Positions 24,867 through 33,706 of a stretch of 64,000 nucleotides of DNA are shown piece after piece. The notes beneath the pieces are model-generated. The model saw only the letters and a program-made list of their open reading frames with translations. It made no database searches and had not been told where the DNA came from. The position numbers and the translations under genes are program-made. Position 1 is the first letter of the stretch, and every line of letters starts with the position of its first letter. Origin of the DNA: Nocardioides palaemonis (GTDB taxonomy: Bacteria > Actinomycetota > Actinomycetes > Propionibacteriales > Nocardioidaceae); contig NZ_JAGVQR010000003.1 of NCBI RefSeq assembly GCF_018275325.1, positions 434,001 to 498,000 on the forward strand. Direction: 5' to 3'.

Positions 24867-25805
24867 TCACTCCGCCGGGACCAGCGCCGAGGTCACCGTG
24901 ACGACCCCCTCGCCGTACTCCTCGTCGGCCCAGGCCTGGATGGAGCCGTCGTCGAGGACGACGCCGACCTCGACAGTGTTGCTGATGCTGCCGTAGCCCC
25001 GGGTCAGCAGACCCGGCAGGTCGGCGACGTCCTCGGAGACCTCGCGCAGCCGAGCCTCCGTGTTCGCGAAGTCGGAGACGCACAGCGGCCCGCCCCACAC
25101 CTCTCGCACGGCCGCCTCGGCGGCCGCGACGTCGTCGGTCACGCCGACGTTGAGGACGGTGTAGCGCGGGTCGTTCATCGCGAGCTCGACCTCGAGCGAT
25201 CCCTCGCCGCCGTCGAGGCGCTGGGAGGCCTCCCACATCGGGTTGATGGTCTGGTCGTGCCACGAGATCGCGTAGCCGGGCAGCTTCTCGGCCACCCGGT
25301 GGGCAGCGGACAGCGCCTGGTCCGTCGTCGTCGCCGGGTCGACGGGGACCCACCCGCCCTCGGGCTCCGCGCACCGGCTCGCGAAGAGCGCGCCCACGTC
25401 CTCGCTCGGGACGTCCCCGGGCTCGGACGCCCGCACGTCGGTAGGCGTGAAGGTCGTGCCGTCCCAGGCGCCGGTCATCGTGTACTCGCCCCACCGCACG
25501 CCGCCGGCCGACTCGTGGTCGGGGTGGGCGTCCCACTCCCAGCCCGCGACCGACGGCCCGGAGCACTGCGGCGGGAGCGACATCGCGACGCCGCCGAGAC
25601 AGAGCTCGGGTCCGTCACCGTCGTCGAGCACGGTGGCGACCGCGCGCACCGGGCCATCGGCGGGAAGCATCGCGGTCGGCGAGGCGGCCGGCACCTCTGG
25701 CGCGGCAGCGTCCTCGCGGCTCGCCGTCGTCTGCTCCCCGCAGCCCGCCAGTGCGGCCGTCAGCACCAGTGCGAGCACGCTCCCCCGTCGCGTCCCCCGT
25801 TCCAT
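24867..25805 (-). CDS. Putative secreted lipoprotein of unknown function
   Basis: A 312-residue protein with a clear signal peptide and lipobox (LTAALAGC, Cys22), so it should be anchored to the outer face of the membrane. The mature part has about eight mixed alpha/beta stretches with several cysteines (LCLGG, PPQCSG, SRCAEP, PLCVSD), probably disulfide-bonded. I recognise no domain. It converges with the response-regulator gene, 3 bases apart. The ATG gives a compact, positively charged n-region (MERGTRRG). Confidence 0.7.
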   Translation of the reverse strand: MERGTRRGSVLALVLTAALAGCGEQTTASREDAAAPEVPAASPTAMLPADGPVRAVATVLDDGDGPELCLGGVAMSLPPQCSGPSVAGWEWDAHPDHESAGGVRWGEYTMTGAWDGTTFTPTDVRASEPGDVPSEDVGALFASRCAEPEGGWVPVDPATTTDQALSAAHRVAEKLPGYAISWHDQTINPMWEASQRLDGGEGSLEVELAMNDPRYTVLNVGVTDDVAAAEAAVREVWGGPLCVSDFANTEARLREVSEDVADLPGLLTRGYGSISNTVEVGVVLDDGSIQAWADEEYGEGVVTVTSALVPAE

Positions 25806-25871
25806 GCCGGGATCGTCGTGGCGGCCGGTGGCGCCGCGCAACGGTCGTTGCGCGATCGTGACGCGGGTCGC

Positions 25872-26714
25872 TCAGCCAGCGAGCGTGCGCCGCTCGAGCC
25901 GGCGACCGGTCGCGCGCGAGCTGGCGCGGCACTCGACCACCGTCAGCACCTTGGTCGGGCTCATCCAGCCCTGCGACGGCTTGTGCAGCGCCCAGCCCCC
26001 GCCGAGGGTGACGGCGGCGTGTTGGACCAGCCCGTCGGGCGATCGCCAGACCAGCACCGTGCCGGGCTCGTGGCCCCGCCCTCCCGGCCGGGTCTTCGCG
26101 GCCAGCCACTCCTCGAAGGGCTCGCGGAGCATCCAGACCTCGTCCGCCCCGGGGACGCCCGCGGCGGCCATGACGGCGCCGAAGCAGTTCGGACCGCTGG
26201 CGGCTGGGAACGTGCCGGCGATCCGGCGCGCCTGCGGCAGCAGGTCGGCGCTCCGCGACCACTCCTCCTCCGCGACCTCGTCGTGGCGGCTCGGCCGGCG
26301 CCCCTCCTCGACGTAGGCGGTGAGCACGTCCTCCTCGTGGCCGGCGAGCAGCGAGGGCCACCAGACGAACCGGTGCCCGTCGACCTGCTCGCGCACCCGC
26401 GGGACCAGGCCCGCCCAGGCACGGACGCTCGGCACCTGCTCGCGCTCGTGGGCGAGCTGCTCGCGCACCAGGCGTACGCGCAGCACCCGCGGCAGGGCGG
26501 CGAGCTGCTGCTCGTCGAGCCAGACGTGCCGCAGACCGTCGGGCGGGCCGTAGAGGCAGAAGGTGTCGCGGACCTCGTCGCTCAGCGGCTCCTCACGCCC
26601 ACCGACGGCGCTCGCCAGCTCCTCGTCGGCGAGGAACGGCTGCACCTCCGGGGCGAACCACCCCGCCCACCGCTCCACGAGGTCGGGGCTCACGTCGATG
26701 CCGAGGACTCGCAC
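25872..26714 (-). CDS. Hypothetical protein with a possible NlpC/P60-like C-terminal fold
   Basis: A 280-residue protein. The first half is charged and without motifs I recognise. Near residue 170 it has PNCFGAVMAAAG and later GTVLVWR then HAAVTLGGGWALHKPSQGW. A Cys at a helix start followed by His after a small-residue loop is reminiscent of NlpC/P60 or CHAP papain-like folds. No signal peptide is seen, so if it is a cysteine peptidase or amidase it would act inside. The GTG start lies 7 bases after TAGGGT, indicating a leaderless message. The fold assignment is tentative. Confidence 0.55.
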   Translation of the reverse strand: MRVLGIDVSPDLVERWAGWFAPEVQPFLADEELASAVGGREEPLSDEVRDTFCLYGPPDGLRHVWLDEQQLAALPRVLRVRLVREQLAHEREQVPSVRAWAGLVPRVREQVDGHRFVWWPSLLAGHEEDVLTAYVEEGRRPSRHDEVAEEEWSRSADLLPQARRIAGTFPAASGPNCFGAVMAAAGVPGADEVWMLREPFEEWLAAKTRPGGRGHEPGTVLVWRSPDGLVQHAAVTLGGGWALHKPSQGWMSPTKVLTVVECRASSRATGRRLERRTLAG

Positions 26715-26765
26715 GCCGGGGACCCTAGCGGTTGCGGTGACGGTCGCGTGGTGTCACAGCGCTGG

Positions 26766-27020
26766 TCAGGTCCCGCGGTGCGGTCGACCGCGATGTGGCC
26801 CAGGCCGTGACACAACAGGGACCACGCGGTCACGTGACGCGGCAGGTGGTGTGACACATCCGGACCACCCGGTCAGGTCGTCGCCGCCCAGCCACCGCAG
26901 GAGCGTCTGGGGACCTGGATGGAGCCCGACCAGACGGTCGGCCACGAGCACGTCGTCGGACTCGCGGGCATCGGCGAACCGGAGCCGACCCAGCCCGTCG
27001 GCGCCGACGGACGTGGTCAC
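26766..27020 (-). CDS. Small hypothetical protein (84 aa), doubtful 3' end
   Basis: The GTG start lies exactly 6 bases after a TAGCGT box (27027-27032 on the complement), the same leaderless layout as neighbouring genes, which is the main support. Residues 1-52 have normal composition (GADGLGRLRFADARESDD and a Leu/Trp-rich helix). The last 30 are Pro/Arg-rich and coincide with an area of repeated GTGACACA motifs. This suggests the original gene ended earlier or has decayed. No family was recognised. Confidence 0.4.
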   Translation of the reverse strand: MTTSVGADGLGRLRFADARESDDVLVADRLVGLHPGPQTLLRWLGGDDLTGWSGCVTPPAASRDRVVPVVSRPGPHRGRPHRGT

Positions 27021-27029
27021 GGCGCCACG

Positions 27030-27710
27030 CTAGTCGCGGGCGAGCAGGGCCTCCAGCACCAACGTCGCGACCGGCAGCCCGTGGTCGTCGTAGTAGGCGA
27101 ACATCGCCGAGAGCCAGGGGTGGGTGCCCGGGTCGGGGACCTGCCGCACCGGCACGCCGGCCTCGTCGGCGAGCTCCCGGACGGTCGCGACGCGGGTCGC
27201 GAGCTCGTAGGTTGCGCCCTCGTGGCCCGGCTCGGTGAGCACGACTGCCGCGGCGCGCCCGAGGTCGGCGAGGTCGAGGAAGCCGAAGCGGGCGTCGGGC
27301 GAGTAGGGCAGGTCGAGCGGCGCGGTGAGGTCGAGGTTCTGCAGGTACGCCCCCGGCTGGAGCACGGTCCACGCCAGCCCGCTGCGCCGGACCAGGTCCT
27401 CCGACACCGCCTTGCCGAGGTGGTGCGGCATCGACGGGACGTAGGGCGAGGCGACCGAGTGGTAGACCACGCGCCCGACGCCGGCGGACCGCAGCGCGGA
27501 CAGGGCCGAGGCGACGTACGCCGGCTCGTCGGGGTGCAGGTTCGGCGCGATGACGTACGCCGCGTCGCACCCCGCGACGGCCGCCGCCAGGTCCGGCTGG
27601 TCGGCCCGTCCCAGCGGTACGCCCACCGCGCCGCGGGCGTCCAGCGCGGCGGTGACCGCGCGGCCGGTCTTGCCGTGGCCGCCGATCACCGCGACGCGCT
27701 GGACCGACAC
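27030..27710 (-). CDS. NmrA/NAD(P)-binding Rossmann-fold protein
   Basis: A 226-residue protein beginning with a Rossmann GGHGKTG motif at residue 8, typical of atypical SDRs of the NmrA/quinone-reductase-like type. YHSVASPYVPSMPHHLGKAVSEDL carries a His/Lys pattern seen in this group, and VLQPGAYLQNL follows. Catalysis is not assured: some members only bind NADP and act as redox sensors. It starts 1 base after the HyuB stop, so it belongs to the HyuAB transcript. The small ORF at 26766-27020 lies just beyond. Confidence 0.75.
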   Translation of the reverse strand: MSVQRVAVIGGHGKTGRAVTAALDARGAVGVPLGRADQPDLAAAVAGCDAAYVIAPNLHPDEPAYVASALSALRSAGVGRVVYHSVASPYVPSMPHHLGKAVSEDLVRRSGLAWTVLQPGAYLQNLDLTAPLDLPYSPDARFGFLDLADLGRAAAVVLTEPGHEGATYELATRVATVRELADEAGVPVRQVPDPGTHPWLSAMFAYYDDHGLPVATLVLEALLARD

Positions 27711-27711
27711 C

Positions 27712-29712
27712 TCAGACCCGGTCGACCTCGGCGGACGACGCGCCCTCGGCGAGGGTGGCGTAGCCCGGTCCGCGGTCGAAGAACGCGTCGTCGTCCTTGC
27801 TCCACGCGGCCCGCGAGCCGCGCTCGGCGGCCGTCGCGTCGGCGTCGAAGCCCAGGTCGTCGCTCTCCCGGGCACCGGTCAGCACGACGCCGTAGTCGCG
27901 CAGCGCGGCCTCGGCCGACACCTTGCCCCAGACCACGTCGCGGACGACGAGCTCGGGGTCGCGGGCGAGCGGGTCGCCCCAGCCGCCGCCACCGGTGGTG
28001 CGGATCCGCACGACCTGGCCGGCCCGGACCACCTCGGCGTCGGCGAGGGCGTCGACCTCGCGCTCGTCGGGGCCGCCCGGGTCGATCACGACCTGGAACG
28101 GCGCGCCGGCCTTGCCGCCGCGCACGCCCCAGCAGGCGAGGATCGAGCGGTCGGCGATGGACATGAAGTGGGCGTCCTTGAGCATCCGGATGTGCTTCTC
28201 GTAGCCCAGGCCGCCGCGGAACTCGCCCGCGCCGCCGGAGTCGACCGCGAGGCCGAGGCGCTCGACGATGAACGGGAAGCGCGACTCGGTGAACTCGGTC
28301 GGCAGGTTCCGCGAGTCGGGCACGACGTGGATGGTGTCCTCGCCGTCGGCGTAGTAGCGGCCGCCCGAGCCGCCGCCGAGCACCTCGCGCATGAGGTAGT
28401 CGTTGCCCTCGAGGTCCTTGCCGTAGACGCCGGTGTAGCGGATGGTCTCCTGGTCGGCCGGCATCTTGCCGTCGACCGCCTTGGCGACCACGCCGGCCAG
28501 CACGCCGAGCAGTCGCAGGATGACGAACGTGCGGGCGTTGGTCGGGCCGGGGTGGATCGGCGTGAGCAGCGTGCCCTTCTCGGGGAAGCGCATCTCGATC
28601 AGCGGCACGATGCCCTCGTTGACGTCGAGCTCGGCCATCCGCTCGGGGGTGTCGGCGAGGTTGCGGAGGATCGGCGCGAGCCACTTCTTGAGGAAGTTGC
28701 CGCCGACGTAGTCGCCGCAGTGGTTGATCGGGCCCTTGGCCTGCGCGCTGGTGCCGGTGAAGTCGATGATCAGCCGCGGCCCGGCGGGCCGGCCGTTCTC
28801 GGGGTCGGCCGGGGCGTTGCTGACCTTGGTCAGGGTGATCCGCTGGGTGTGCAGCTGCGGCTCGTCGACGCCGTCGTGCTCGGCGTAGTCCTCCCAGACG
28901 TAGGTGCCGTCGGGGATCTTGGAGAGGATCTCGCGGCGGTAGGTCTCGGTGGTGGCGTCGAGGATCGCGTCGAACGACGTCTCGATCGCCTCGCGGCCGT
29001 AGCGGGCGAACAGCTCGCTGAGCCGGCGCGCGCCCATCAGGCAGGCCGAGCACTCGGCGTCGAGGTCGGCGGCCAGGCTGTCGGGCATCCGCGAGTTGCG
29101 GGTCATGATCCGCAGCGCCGCCTTGTTGGGCACGCCCGCGTCCCACAGCTTGATCGGCGGGACCGCGAGGCCCTCCTCGTAGACGGTCGTCGCACCGCTG
29201 GGCATCGAGCCCGGGCAGGCACCGCCGATGTCGTCGTGGTGGCCGAAGGCCTGCACGAACGCGACCACCTCGCCCTCGTGGAACACCGGGACGGTGACGC
29301 AGAGGTCGGGCAGGTGGCCGATGCCGCCCTCCGACTCGTAGACGTCGTTGTGGAAGAAGACGTCGCCCTCGCGCATCTCCTCGAGCGGGAAGTCGCGCAC
29401 GATCGGGTGCACGAGCGCGCTGTAGGAGCGGCCGGTGAGCTTGCGCAGCTGGCGGTCGTGGATGCCGGCGCGGAAGTCGTGGGCGTCGCGGATCATCGGG
29501 CTCCGCGAGGTCCGGCCGATGGCCGTCTCGACCTCCATCTCGACGCTGGCGAGCGTGCCCTGGACGATCTCGACGAGGATCGGGTCGACGCTCGACCCCT
29601 CGGCGGTGAGCCGGCCGCCGTGGTCGTACGCCGTGGGCAGGCCGGCCGGGTTCACCGGCTTCGCGGTGACGTAGGCCGGGGCGACGGGGCGGGTGCTGAC
29701 GTCGGTGCTCAT
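27712..29712 (-). CDS. hyuB: HyuB-type subunit of an N-methylhydantoinase/oxoprolinase-family enzyme
   Basis: A 666-residue protein of the hydantoinase B family. Typical features are the early DPILVEIVQGTLASVEMEVE segment (family opening, given in two parts: DPILVEIVQ and GTLASVEMEVE), HNDVYESEGGIGHLPD near residue 125, a glycine-rich GGGSGGRYY near residue 455, and RTTGGGGWGDPLARDP at the end. With HyuA it forms an ATP-dependent amidohydrolase that opens five- or six-membered cyclic amides. Its ATG overlaps the HyuA stop (ATGA). A start at ATG 29712 gives normal family length. Neighbouring Mo-hydroxylase and amidase genes point to ureide ring breakdown. Confidence 0.88.
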   Translation of the reverse strand: MSTDVSTRPVAPAYVTAKPVNPAGLPTAYDHGGRLTAEGSSVDPILVEIVQGTLASVEMEVETAIGRTSRSPMIRDAHDFRAGIHDRQLRKLTGRSYSALVHPIVRDFPLEEMREGDVFFHNDVYESEGGIGHLPDLCVTVPVFHEGEVVAFVQAFGHHDDIGGACPGSMPSGATTVYEEGLAVPPIKLWDAGVPNKAALRIMTRNSRMPDSLAADLDAECSACLMGARRLSELFARYGREAIETSFDAILDATTETYRREILSKIPDGTYVWEDYAEHDGVDEPQLHTQRITLTKVSNAPADPENGRPAGPRLIIDFTGTSAQAKGPINHCGDYVGGNFLKKWLAPILRNLADTPERMAELDVNEGIVPLIEMRFPEKGTLLTPIHPGPTNARTFVILRLLGVLAGVVAKAVDGKMPADQETIRYTGVYGKDLEGNDYLMREVLGGGSGGRYYADGEDTIHVVPDSRNLPTEFTESRFPFIVERLGLAVDSGGAGEFRGGLGYEKHIRMLKDAHFMSIADRSILACWGVRGGKAGAPFQVVIDPGGPDEREVDALADAEVVRAGQVVRIRTTGGGGWGDPLARDPELVVRDVVWGKVSAEAALRDYGVVLTGARESDDLGFDADATAAERGSRAAWSKDDDAFFDRGPGYATLAEGASSAEVDRV

Positions 29713-31811
29713 CGGCCCGACTCCTTCCGGATCACGAGGTTGGCCCAGTCGTCGACCACGACCTCGAAGCCGGGGTGGACGGGGATGGTGGAACCGAACT
29801 CCTCGACGATCGCGGGACCGCTGAAGGTGTCCCCCGCGCCGAGGTCGCCGCGCCAGATGACGGGGGTGTCGACGTAGCCGTGGTCGGCGTCGAAGCAGAC
29901 CGGACGGCGACCGCGCACCGCGCGCTCCTCGACCGTGCCGTCGGCCTTGTCGAGGGTCTGGATCTCCGGGCGGGTGATCGGGCCGATGCCGGTCACGCGC
30001 AGGTTGACCCACTCGACCTGCTGGTCGGCGTCGCCGCGGAAGTCGTAGCCGTAGAGCTGGCGGTGCTCGGCGTGGAAGGTCTCGGCGACCTCCGCGACGT
30101 ACGCCTCGTCCACGGCGCCGTCCGGGGCCGCGACACGGACCTCGAAGGCCTGGCCGACGTAGCGCACGTCGATGGTGCGCTGGAAGCGGTGCTGCTCGGG
30201 GGCGAAGCCCTCCTTGGCCAGCGCCTCGCGGGCCCGGTCGGTGAGGTCGTCGAGCATGCCCTGCACGGCCGCGTGGTCGAGCGCGGACTCCTTGGCGACG
30301 TGGGTCTGGACGTAGTCGTTCTTCACGTCGACGGTCAGCAGGCCGAAGGCGCTGACGTTGCCCGGGTTGGGCGGCACGACGACACCGGCGAGGTCGAGGA
30401 TGTCGACGAGACGGCAGGCCAGCAGCGAGCCGGAGCCGCCGAAGGTGGTGAGCATGAAGTCGCGCACGTCGAGGCCGCGCTTGACCGAGACCTGGCGCAG
30501 GGCGTTGGCCTGGTTCCACGCGGAGATCTCGAGGATGCCGGTGGCGCAGCGCTCGAAGTCGACGCCGAGCTTGCCTGCGAGGTCCTCGATGCCGGCGCGG
30601 GCCGCCTCCACGTCGAGCGGGATCTCGCCGCCGAGCAGGTGGAGAGGGATCCGGCCGAGCGTCACGTGGGCGTCGGTGATGGTCGGCTGGGTGCCGCCCT
30701 TGGCGTAGCAGAGCGGGCCCGGGTCGGCGCCGGCCGAGTGGGGCCCGACCTTGAGCGTGCCCTCGGGCGAGAGCCAGGCGATCGAGCCGCCGCCCGCGCC
30801 GACGGTGACCACGTCGATCATCGGGATCTTGCTGGGGTACGCCCCGACGGTGCCCTCCGTGGTGAGGGTGGGCTCGCCGTCGAGGACCACCGAGACGTCG
30901 GTCGAGGTGCCGCCGCCGTCGCAGGTGAGGATCTTCGGGAAGCCGGCCACCTTGGCGATCAGGGCGGCGCCGAGGGCGCCGGCGGCCGGACCGGAGAGCA
31001 CGGTCGTGATCGGCTGGTGGACCACCTCGTCGGCCGACAGCACGCCGCCGTTGGACTTCATCACGTAGAACGGGATCTCGTTGCCCGTGCTGGGCCCACC
31101 GGTGAAGGCGTGCAGCCGCTCGGAGATGTTGTTCACGTAGCGGCTGACGTTGGGCTTGACCGCGGCGTCGACGAGCGTGGTCATCGAGCGCTCGTACTCG
31201 CGGTACTCGCGCAGCACCTCGCTGGAGATCGACACGATGGCGTCGGGGTGCTCGCGGCGCAGGATCTCGCGCAGCCGCAGCTCGTGCTCGTCGTTGGCGT
31301 ACGCGTGGAGCAGGCACACGCCGATGGTCGTGATGCCCCGGTCGCGGAACCAGCGGGCCGCGGCGATCGCGGACTCCTCGTCGAACGCGCGCACCTCGGC
31401 GCCGGTGAAGTCGAGGCGGCCGCCGACGGTGCGGACCCGGTCGGCCGGGACGATCCGGTCGGGCTTGACCCAGAAGTAGGAGTTGCCGTAGCCGTCGGGC
31501 ACCGACTGGCGGGCGATCTCGAGCATGAACTCGTAGCCCTCGGTCGTGATGAAGCCGAGCGCCTCGACCTTGCCCTCGAGCAGCTTGTTGGTCGCGACGG
31601 TGGTGCCGTGCGAGACCGCGGTGATGTCCTCGCCCGCGGCGCCGACGATCCCCAGGATCTTCTCGATGCCGGCGATGAACCCGTCGGCCGGGTTGCCGGG
31701 CGTGGAGGGGGTCTTGGTCGTGACCAGCTCCCCCGAGTCCTCGTCGAAGGCGACCACGTCGGTGAACGTGCCTCCGGTGTCGATGCCGATCCTGATCCGC
31801 CGGTTGCTCAT
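29709..31811 (-). CDS. hyuA: HyuA-type ATP-binding subunit of an N-methylhydantoinase/oxoprolinase-family enzyme
   Basis: A 700-residue hydantoinase A family protein with the ASKHA-type phosphate loop GIDTGGTFTDVV at residue 8, SHGTTVATNKLLE near residue 65, SGPAAGALGA near residue 270, CDGGGTSTDVS, and VGAGGGSIAW near residue 320. These bind ATP, which activates the cyclic amide for hydrolysis. The C-terminal third has the IDVRYVGQAFEV segment. Family members include ATP-dependent N-methylhydantoinase and 5-oxoprolinase; acetone carboxylase subunits are relatives. The substrate is not known here. The ATG lies 7 bases after a TTGAAT box. A terminator hairpin lies about 95 bases upstream, so expression may be gated. 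Confidence 0.88.
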   Translation of the reverse strand: MSNRRIRIGIDTGGTFTDVVAFDEDSGELVTTKTPSTPGNPADGFIAGIEKILGIVGAAGEDITAVSHGTTVATNKLLEGKVEALGFITTEGYEFMLEIARQSVPDGYGNSYFWVKPDRIVPADRVRTVGGRLDFTGAEVRAFDEESAIAAARWFRDRGITTIGVCLLHAYANDEHELRLREILRREHPDAIVSISSEVLREYREYERSMTTLVDAAVKPNVSRYVNNISERLHAFTGGPSTGNEIPFYVMKSNGGVLSADEVVHQPITTVLSGPAAGALGAALIAKVAGFPKILTCDGGGTSTDVSVVLDGEPTLTTEGTVGAYPSKIPMIDVVTVGAGGGSIAWLSPEGTLKVGPHSAGADPGPLCYAKGGTQPTITDAHVTLGRIPLHLLGGEIPLDVEAARAGIEDLAGKLGVDFERCATGILEISAWNQANALRQVSVKRGLDVRDFMLTTFGGSGSLLACRLVDILDLAGVVVPPNPGNVSAFGLLTVDVKNDYVQTHVAKESALDHAAVQGMLDDLTDRAREALAKEGFAPEQHRFQRTIDVRYVGQAFEVRVAAPDGAVDEAYVAEVAETFHAEHRQLYGYDFRGDADQQVEWVNLRVTGIGPITRPEIQTLDKADGTVEERAVRGRRPVCFDADHGYVDTPVIWRGDLGAGDTFSGPAIVEEFGSTIPVHPGFEVVVDDWANLVIRKESGR

Positions 31812-31904
31812 GGGGACGATTCAACTCGGGGCGGCGTGGCGGCGGCCACGGCAGCGATTGCCGACGAATCGCCGGTTCTCCGGCAACTCCTGCCTACAAA
31901 AGGT

Positions 31905-31941
31905 GAAGGGCCCTCGCCGGTATGAGCGGCAAGGGCCCTTC
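31905..31941 (-). terminator. Intrinsic terminator upstream of hyuA
   Basis: Arms 31905-31914 and 31932-31941 (GAAGGGCCCT type) pair perfectly, with four further inner pairs (31916-31919 with 31927-31930). On the minus strand it is followed by CACCTTTTG. It lies 94 bases before hyuA and 375 bases after the amidase gene. It may end the upstream transcript or act as an attenuator for hyuAB. Confidence 0.7.
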
Positions 31942-32314
31942 GGGTGATGTCGGTCCGCCTCGGCGGACGGGCATCGGGGTGACCGGTCGTGGTGATGCTC
32001 GCGGTCGATCGCTCCCTCGTGCGGGTCCTCAGCCACCTCATCACCTGGTGCCTGCGCCGCTTCCCCGGCGAACCGGTTCCGCGTCGTGCTGGACCCTCCA
32101 TCCGGAGCCATCCCGCCTCCCCTTGCGGGGCTGCGTAGGGAGAGTTCTACGCCGCCTGTGACCGTCGCCACAAGGGGTTCGGGCGAGCTCGTCCGACATA
32201 CCGCGGGTTCCGGCGCGTCCTGCACAGGAGCGGCCCGGTCGTCCCCAGCCGCGCGTCACGTTCCACACCGTTGTCCACAGCTGTGTGCACAGTCCGGTCT
32301 GGACCGCCGACGGC
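31942..32314. other. Gene-poor interval between amidase and hyuA
   Basis: About 370 bases with no convincing gene. On the minus strand it holds a small hairpin (GTCCGCC/GGCGGAC at about 31952-31967), a good ribosome-site-like AAGGGGAGG before an ATG, and short overlapping frames of Arg-rich composition. Together with the terminator and a 94-base stretch before hyuA it has the shape of a structured leader or a small RNA. I could not match it to a known riboswitch. Confidence 0.4.
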
Positions 32315-33706
32315 TCAGCCGAGCAGCTCCTCGAGCGCCGCGGCCACCTCGAGCAGGCGGCGGTCGGCGCCGTGGCGGGCGACCAGCTGCACGCCGACGG
32401 GGAGGCCGTCGGGCGTCGTGCCGGCCGGCACCGAGATGGCCGGGCAGCCGGTGACGGAGACGAAGTAGGCCGAGCGCATCCACGCGAGGTAGTCGGGCAT
32501 CTCCTCGCCGTTGATGGTCGCCGGGAACTCCTGGTCGACCGGGAACGGCGGCACCTGCGAGGTCGGCAGCAGCAGCACGTCGTGGTCGCCGAAGAACAGC
32601 CGCATCGTCTCCGAGAGCGCGGTGCGCTGGGCGTAGCCGCGGGCCACGTCGGCGCCGGTGAGCGGCTCGCCGGCGCGGATGTTGGCCTCCAGCGACGGCT
32701 TGAACGACGTCGGGTGCTCGGCGAGCAGCCGGCCGAGCTTGGCCTGGAAGTGCCACGCGCGCAGGGTGCGGAAGGTGTCGTCGGCGAGCGACAGGTCGGG
32801 GTGGGCCTCGGCGACCGCCGCGCCCGCGTCGGCGAGTCGCGCGGCGGTGGCGCGTACGACGTCGGCGACCGCGTGGTCGACCGCGAACGCACCGCCGAGG
32901 TCCACCGACACGGCCACCCGCAGGCCGGCGAGCGGGGCGGGGACCAGGGGCGGCGCGAACGTGGCGCCCGGTTCGCCGAGCGCGTGCGGGGCGCGGGGGT
33001 CGGGGCCGGCGAGCACCGACAGCAGCAGCGCGAGGTCGCCGACGTTGCGGGCCATCGGGCCGCCCACCGACGTGGTCTCCCACTGGTTGTAGAGCGGCCA
33101 CTCCGGCACCCGGCCGAGCGAGGGCCGCATCCCGACGACGCCGCAGAACGACGCCGGGTTGCGGAGCGAGCCGCCCATGTCGGAGCCGTCGGCCAGCGGG
33201 ACCATGCCGGCGGCGAGCGCGCAGGCCGCTCCCCCGCTGGACCCACCCGCCGAGCGGGACGGGTCGACCGGGTTGCGGGTGACGCCGAAGACGGTGTTGA
33301 AGGTGTGGGAGCCGGCGGCGAACTCCGGCACGTTGGTCTTGCCGACGAAGACCGCGCCCGCGCGGCGTACGCGCTCGACGAGCAGCTCGTCGTGGTCGGC
33401 GACGTGGTCGCGGAAGACCGGGGAGCCGAAGGTGTGGGGCCAGCCCCCGAGTGCGTGCGTGTCCTTGACCGCGAACGGCAGGCCGTGCAGCGGCCCGGTC
33501 TCCTCGCCCGAGGCCTGCGCCTGGTCGGCGGTGGCGGCCGCGGACCGGGCGCGCTCGGCGTCGAGCGAGACGATCGCGTTGAGCTCGGGGTTGCGCGCCT
33601 CGATCCGGTCGAGGTGCAGCTCGAGCAGCTCGGCGGCCGAGATGGCCCCCGAGCGGACCGCCGCGGCCTGGTCGCGGGCGGTCGAGTCGACGGTGACGTC
33701 GGTCAT
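32315..33706 (-). CDS. Amidase-signature family hydrolase
   Basis: A 463-residue enzyme with the full amidase signature: catalytic Lys81 in PFAVKDT, the GGSSGG loop with cis-Ser157, and nucleophile Ser180 in GSDMGGSLR. Members hydrolyse simple amides, including malonamidase E2, allophanate hydrolase (AtzF) and the AtzE carboxybiuret hydrolase, all linked to ureide pathways. The C-terminal allophanate-hydrolase domain is absent. Its ATG overlaps the CoxG frame (ATGA) and it is in the same operon as the Mo-hydroxylase and permease. A role in cleaving the final amide (for example malonamate) or a ureido acid is plausible; the substrate is inferred. Confidence 0.88.
   Translation of the reverse strand: MTDVTVDSTARDQAAAVRSGAISAAELLELHLDRIEARNPELNAIVSLDAERARSAAATADQAQASGEETGPLHGLPFAVKDTHALGGWPHTFGSPVFRDHVADHDELLVERVRRAGAVFVGKTNVPEFAAGSHTFNTVFGVTRNPVDPSRSAGGSSGGAACALAAGMVPLADGSDMGGSLRNPASFCGVVGMRPSLGRVPEWPLYNQWETTSVGGPMARNVGDLALLLSVLAGPDPRAPHALGEPGATFAPPLVPAPLAGLRVAVSVDLGGAFAVDHAVADVVRATAARLADAGAAVAEAHPDLSLADDTFRTLRAWHFQAKLGRLLAEHPTSFKPSLEANIRAGEPLTGADVARGYAQRTALSETMRLFFGDHDVLLLPTSQVPPFPVDQEFPATINGEEMPDYLAWMRSAYFVSVTGCPAISVPAGTTPDGLPVGVQLVARHGADRRLLEVAAALEELLG

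Noticed and set aside
31821..32225. A possible 134-codon minus-strand gene upstream of hyuA
   Set aside because: Arg/His-rich, no domain, and it crosses the terminator hairpin. A ribosome site exists before an internal ATG, so I kept the interval as a possible leader only.
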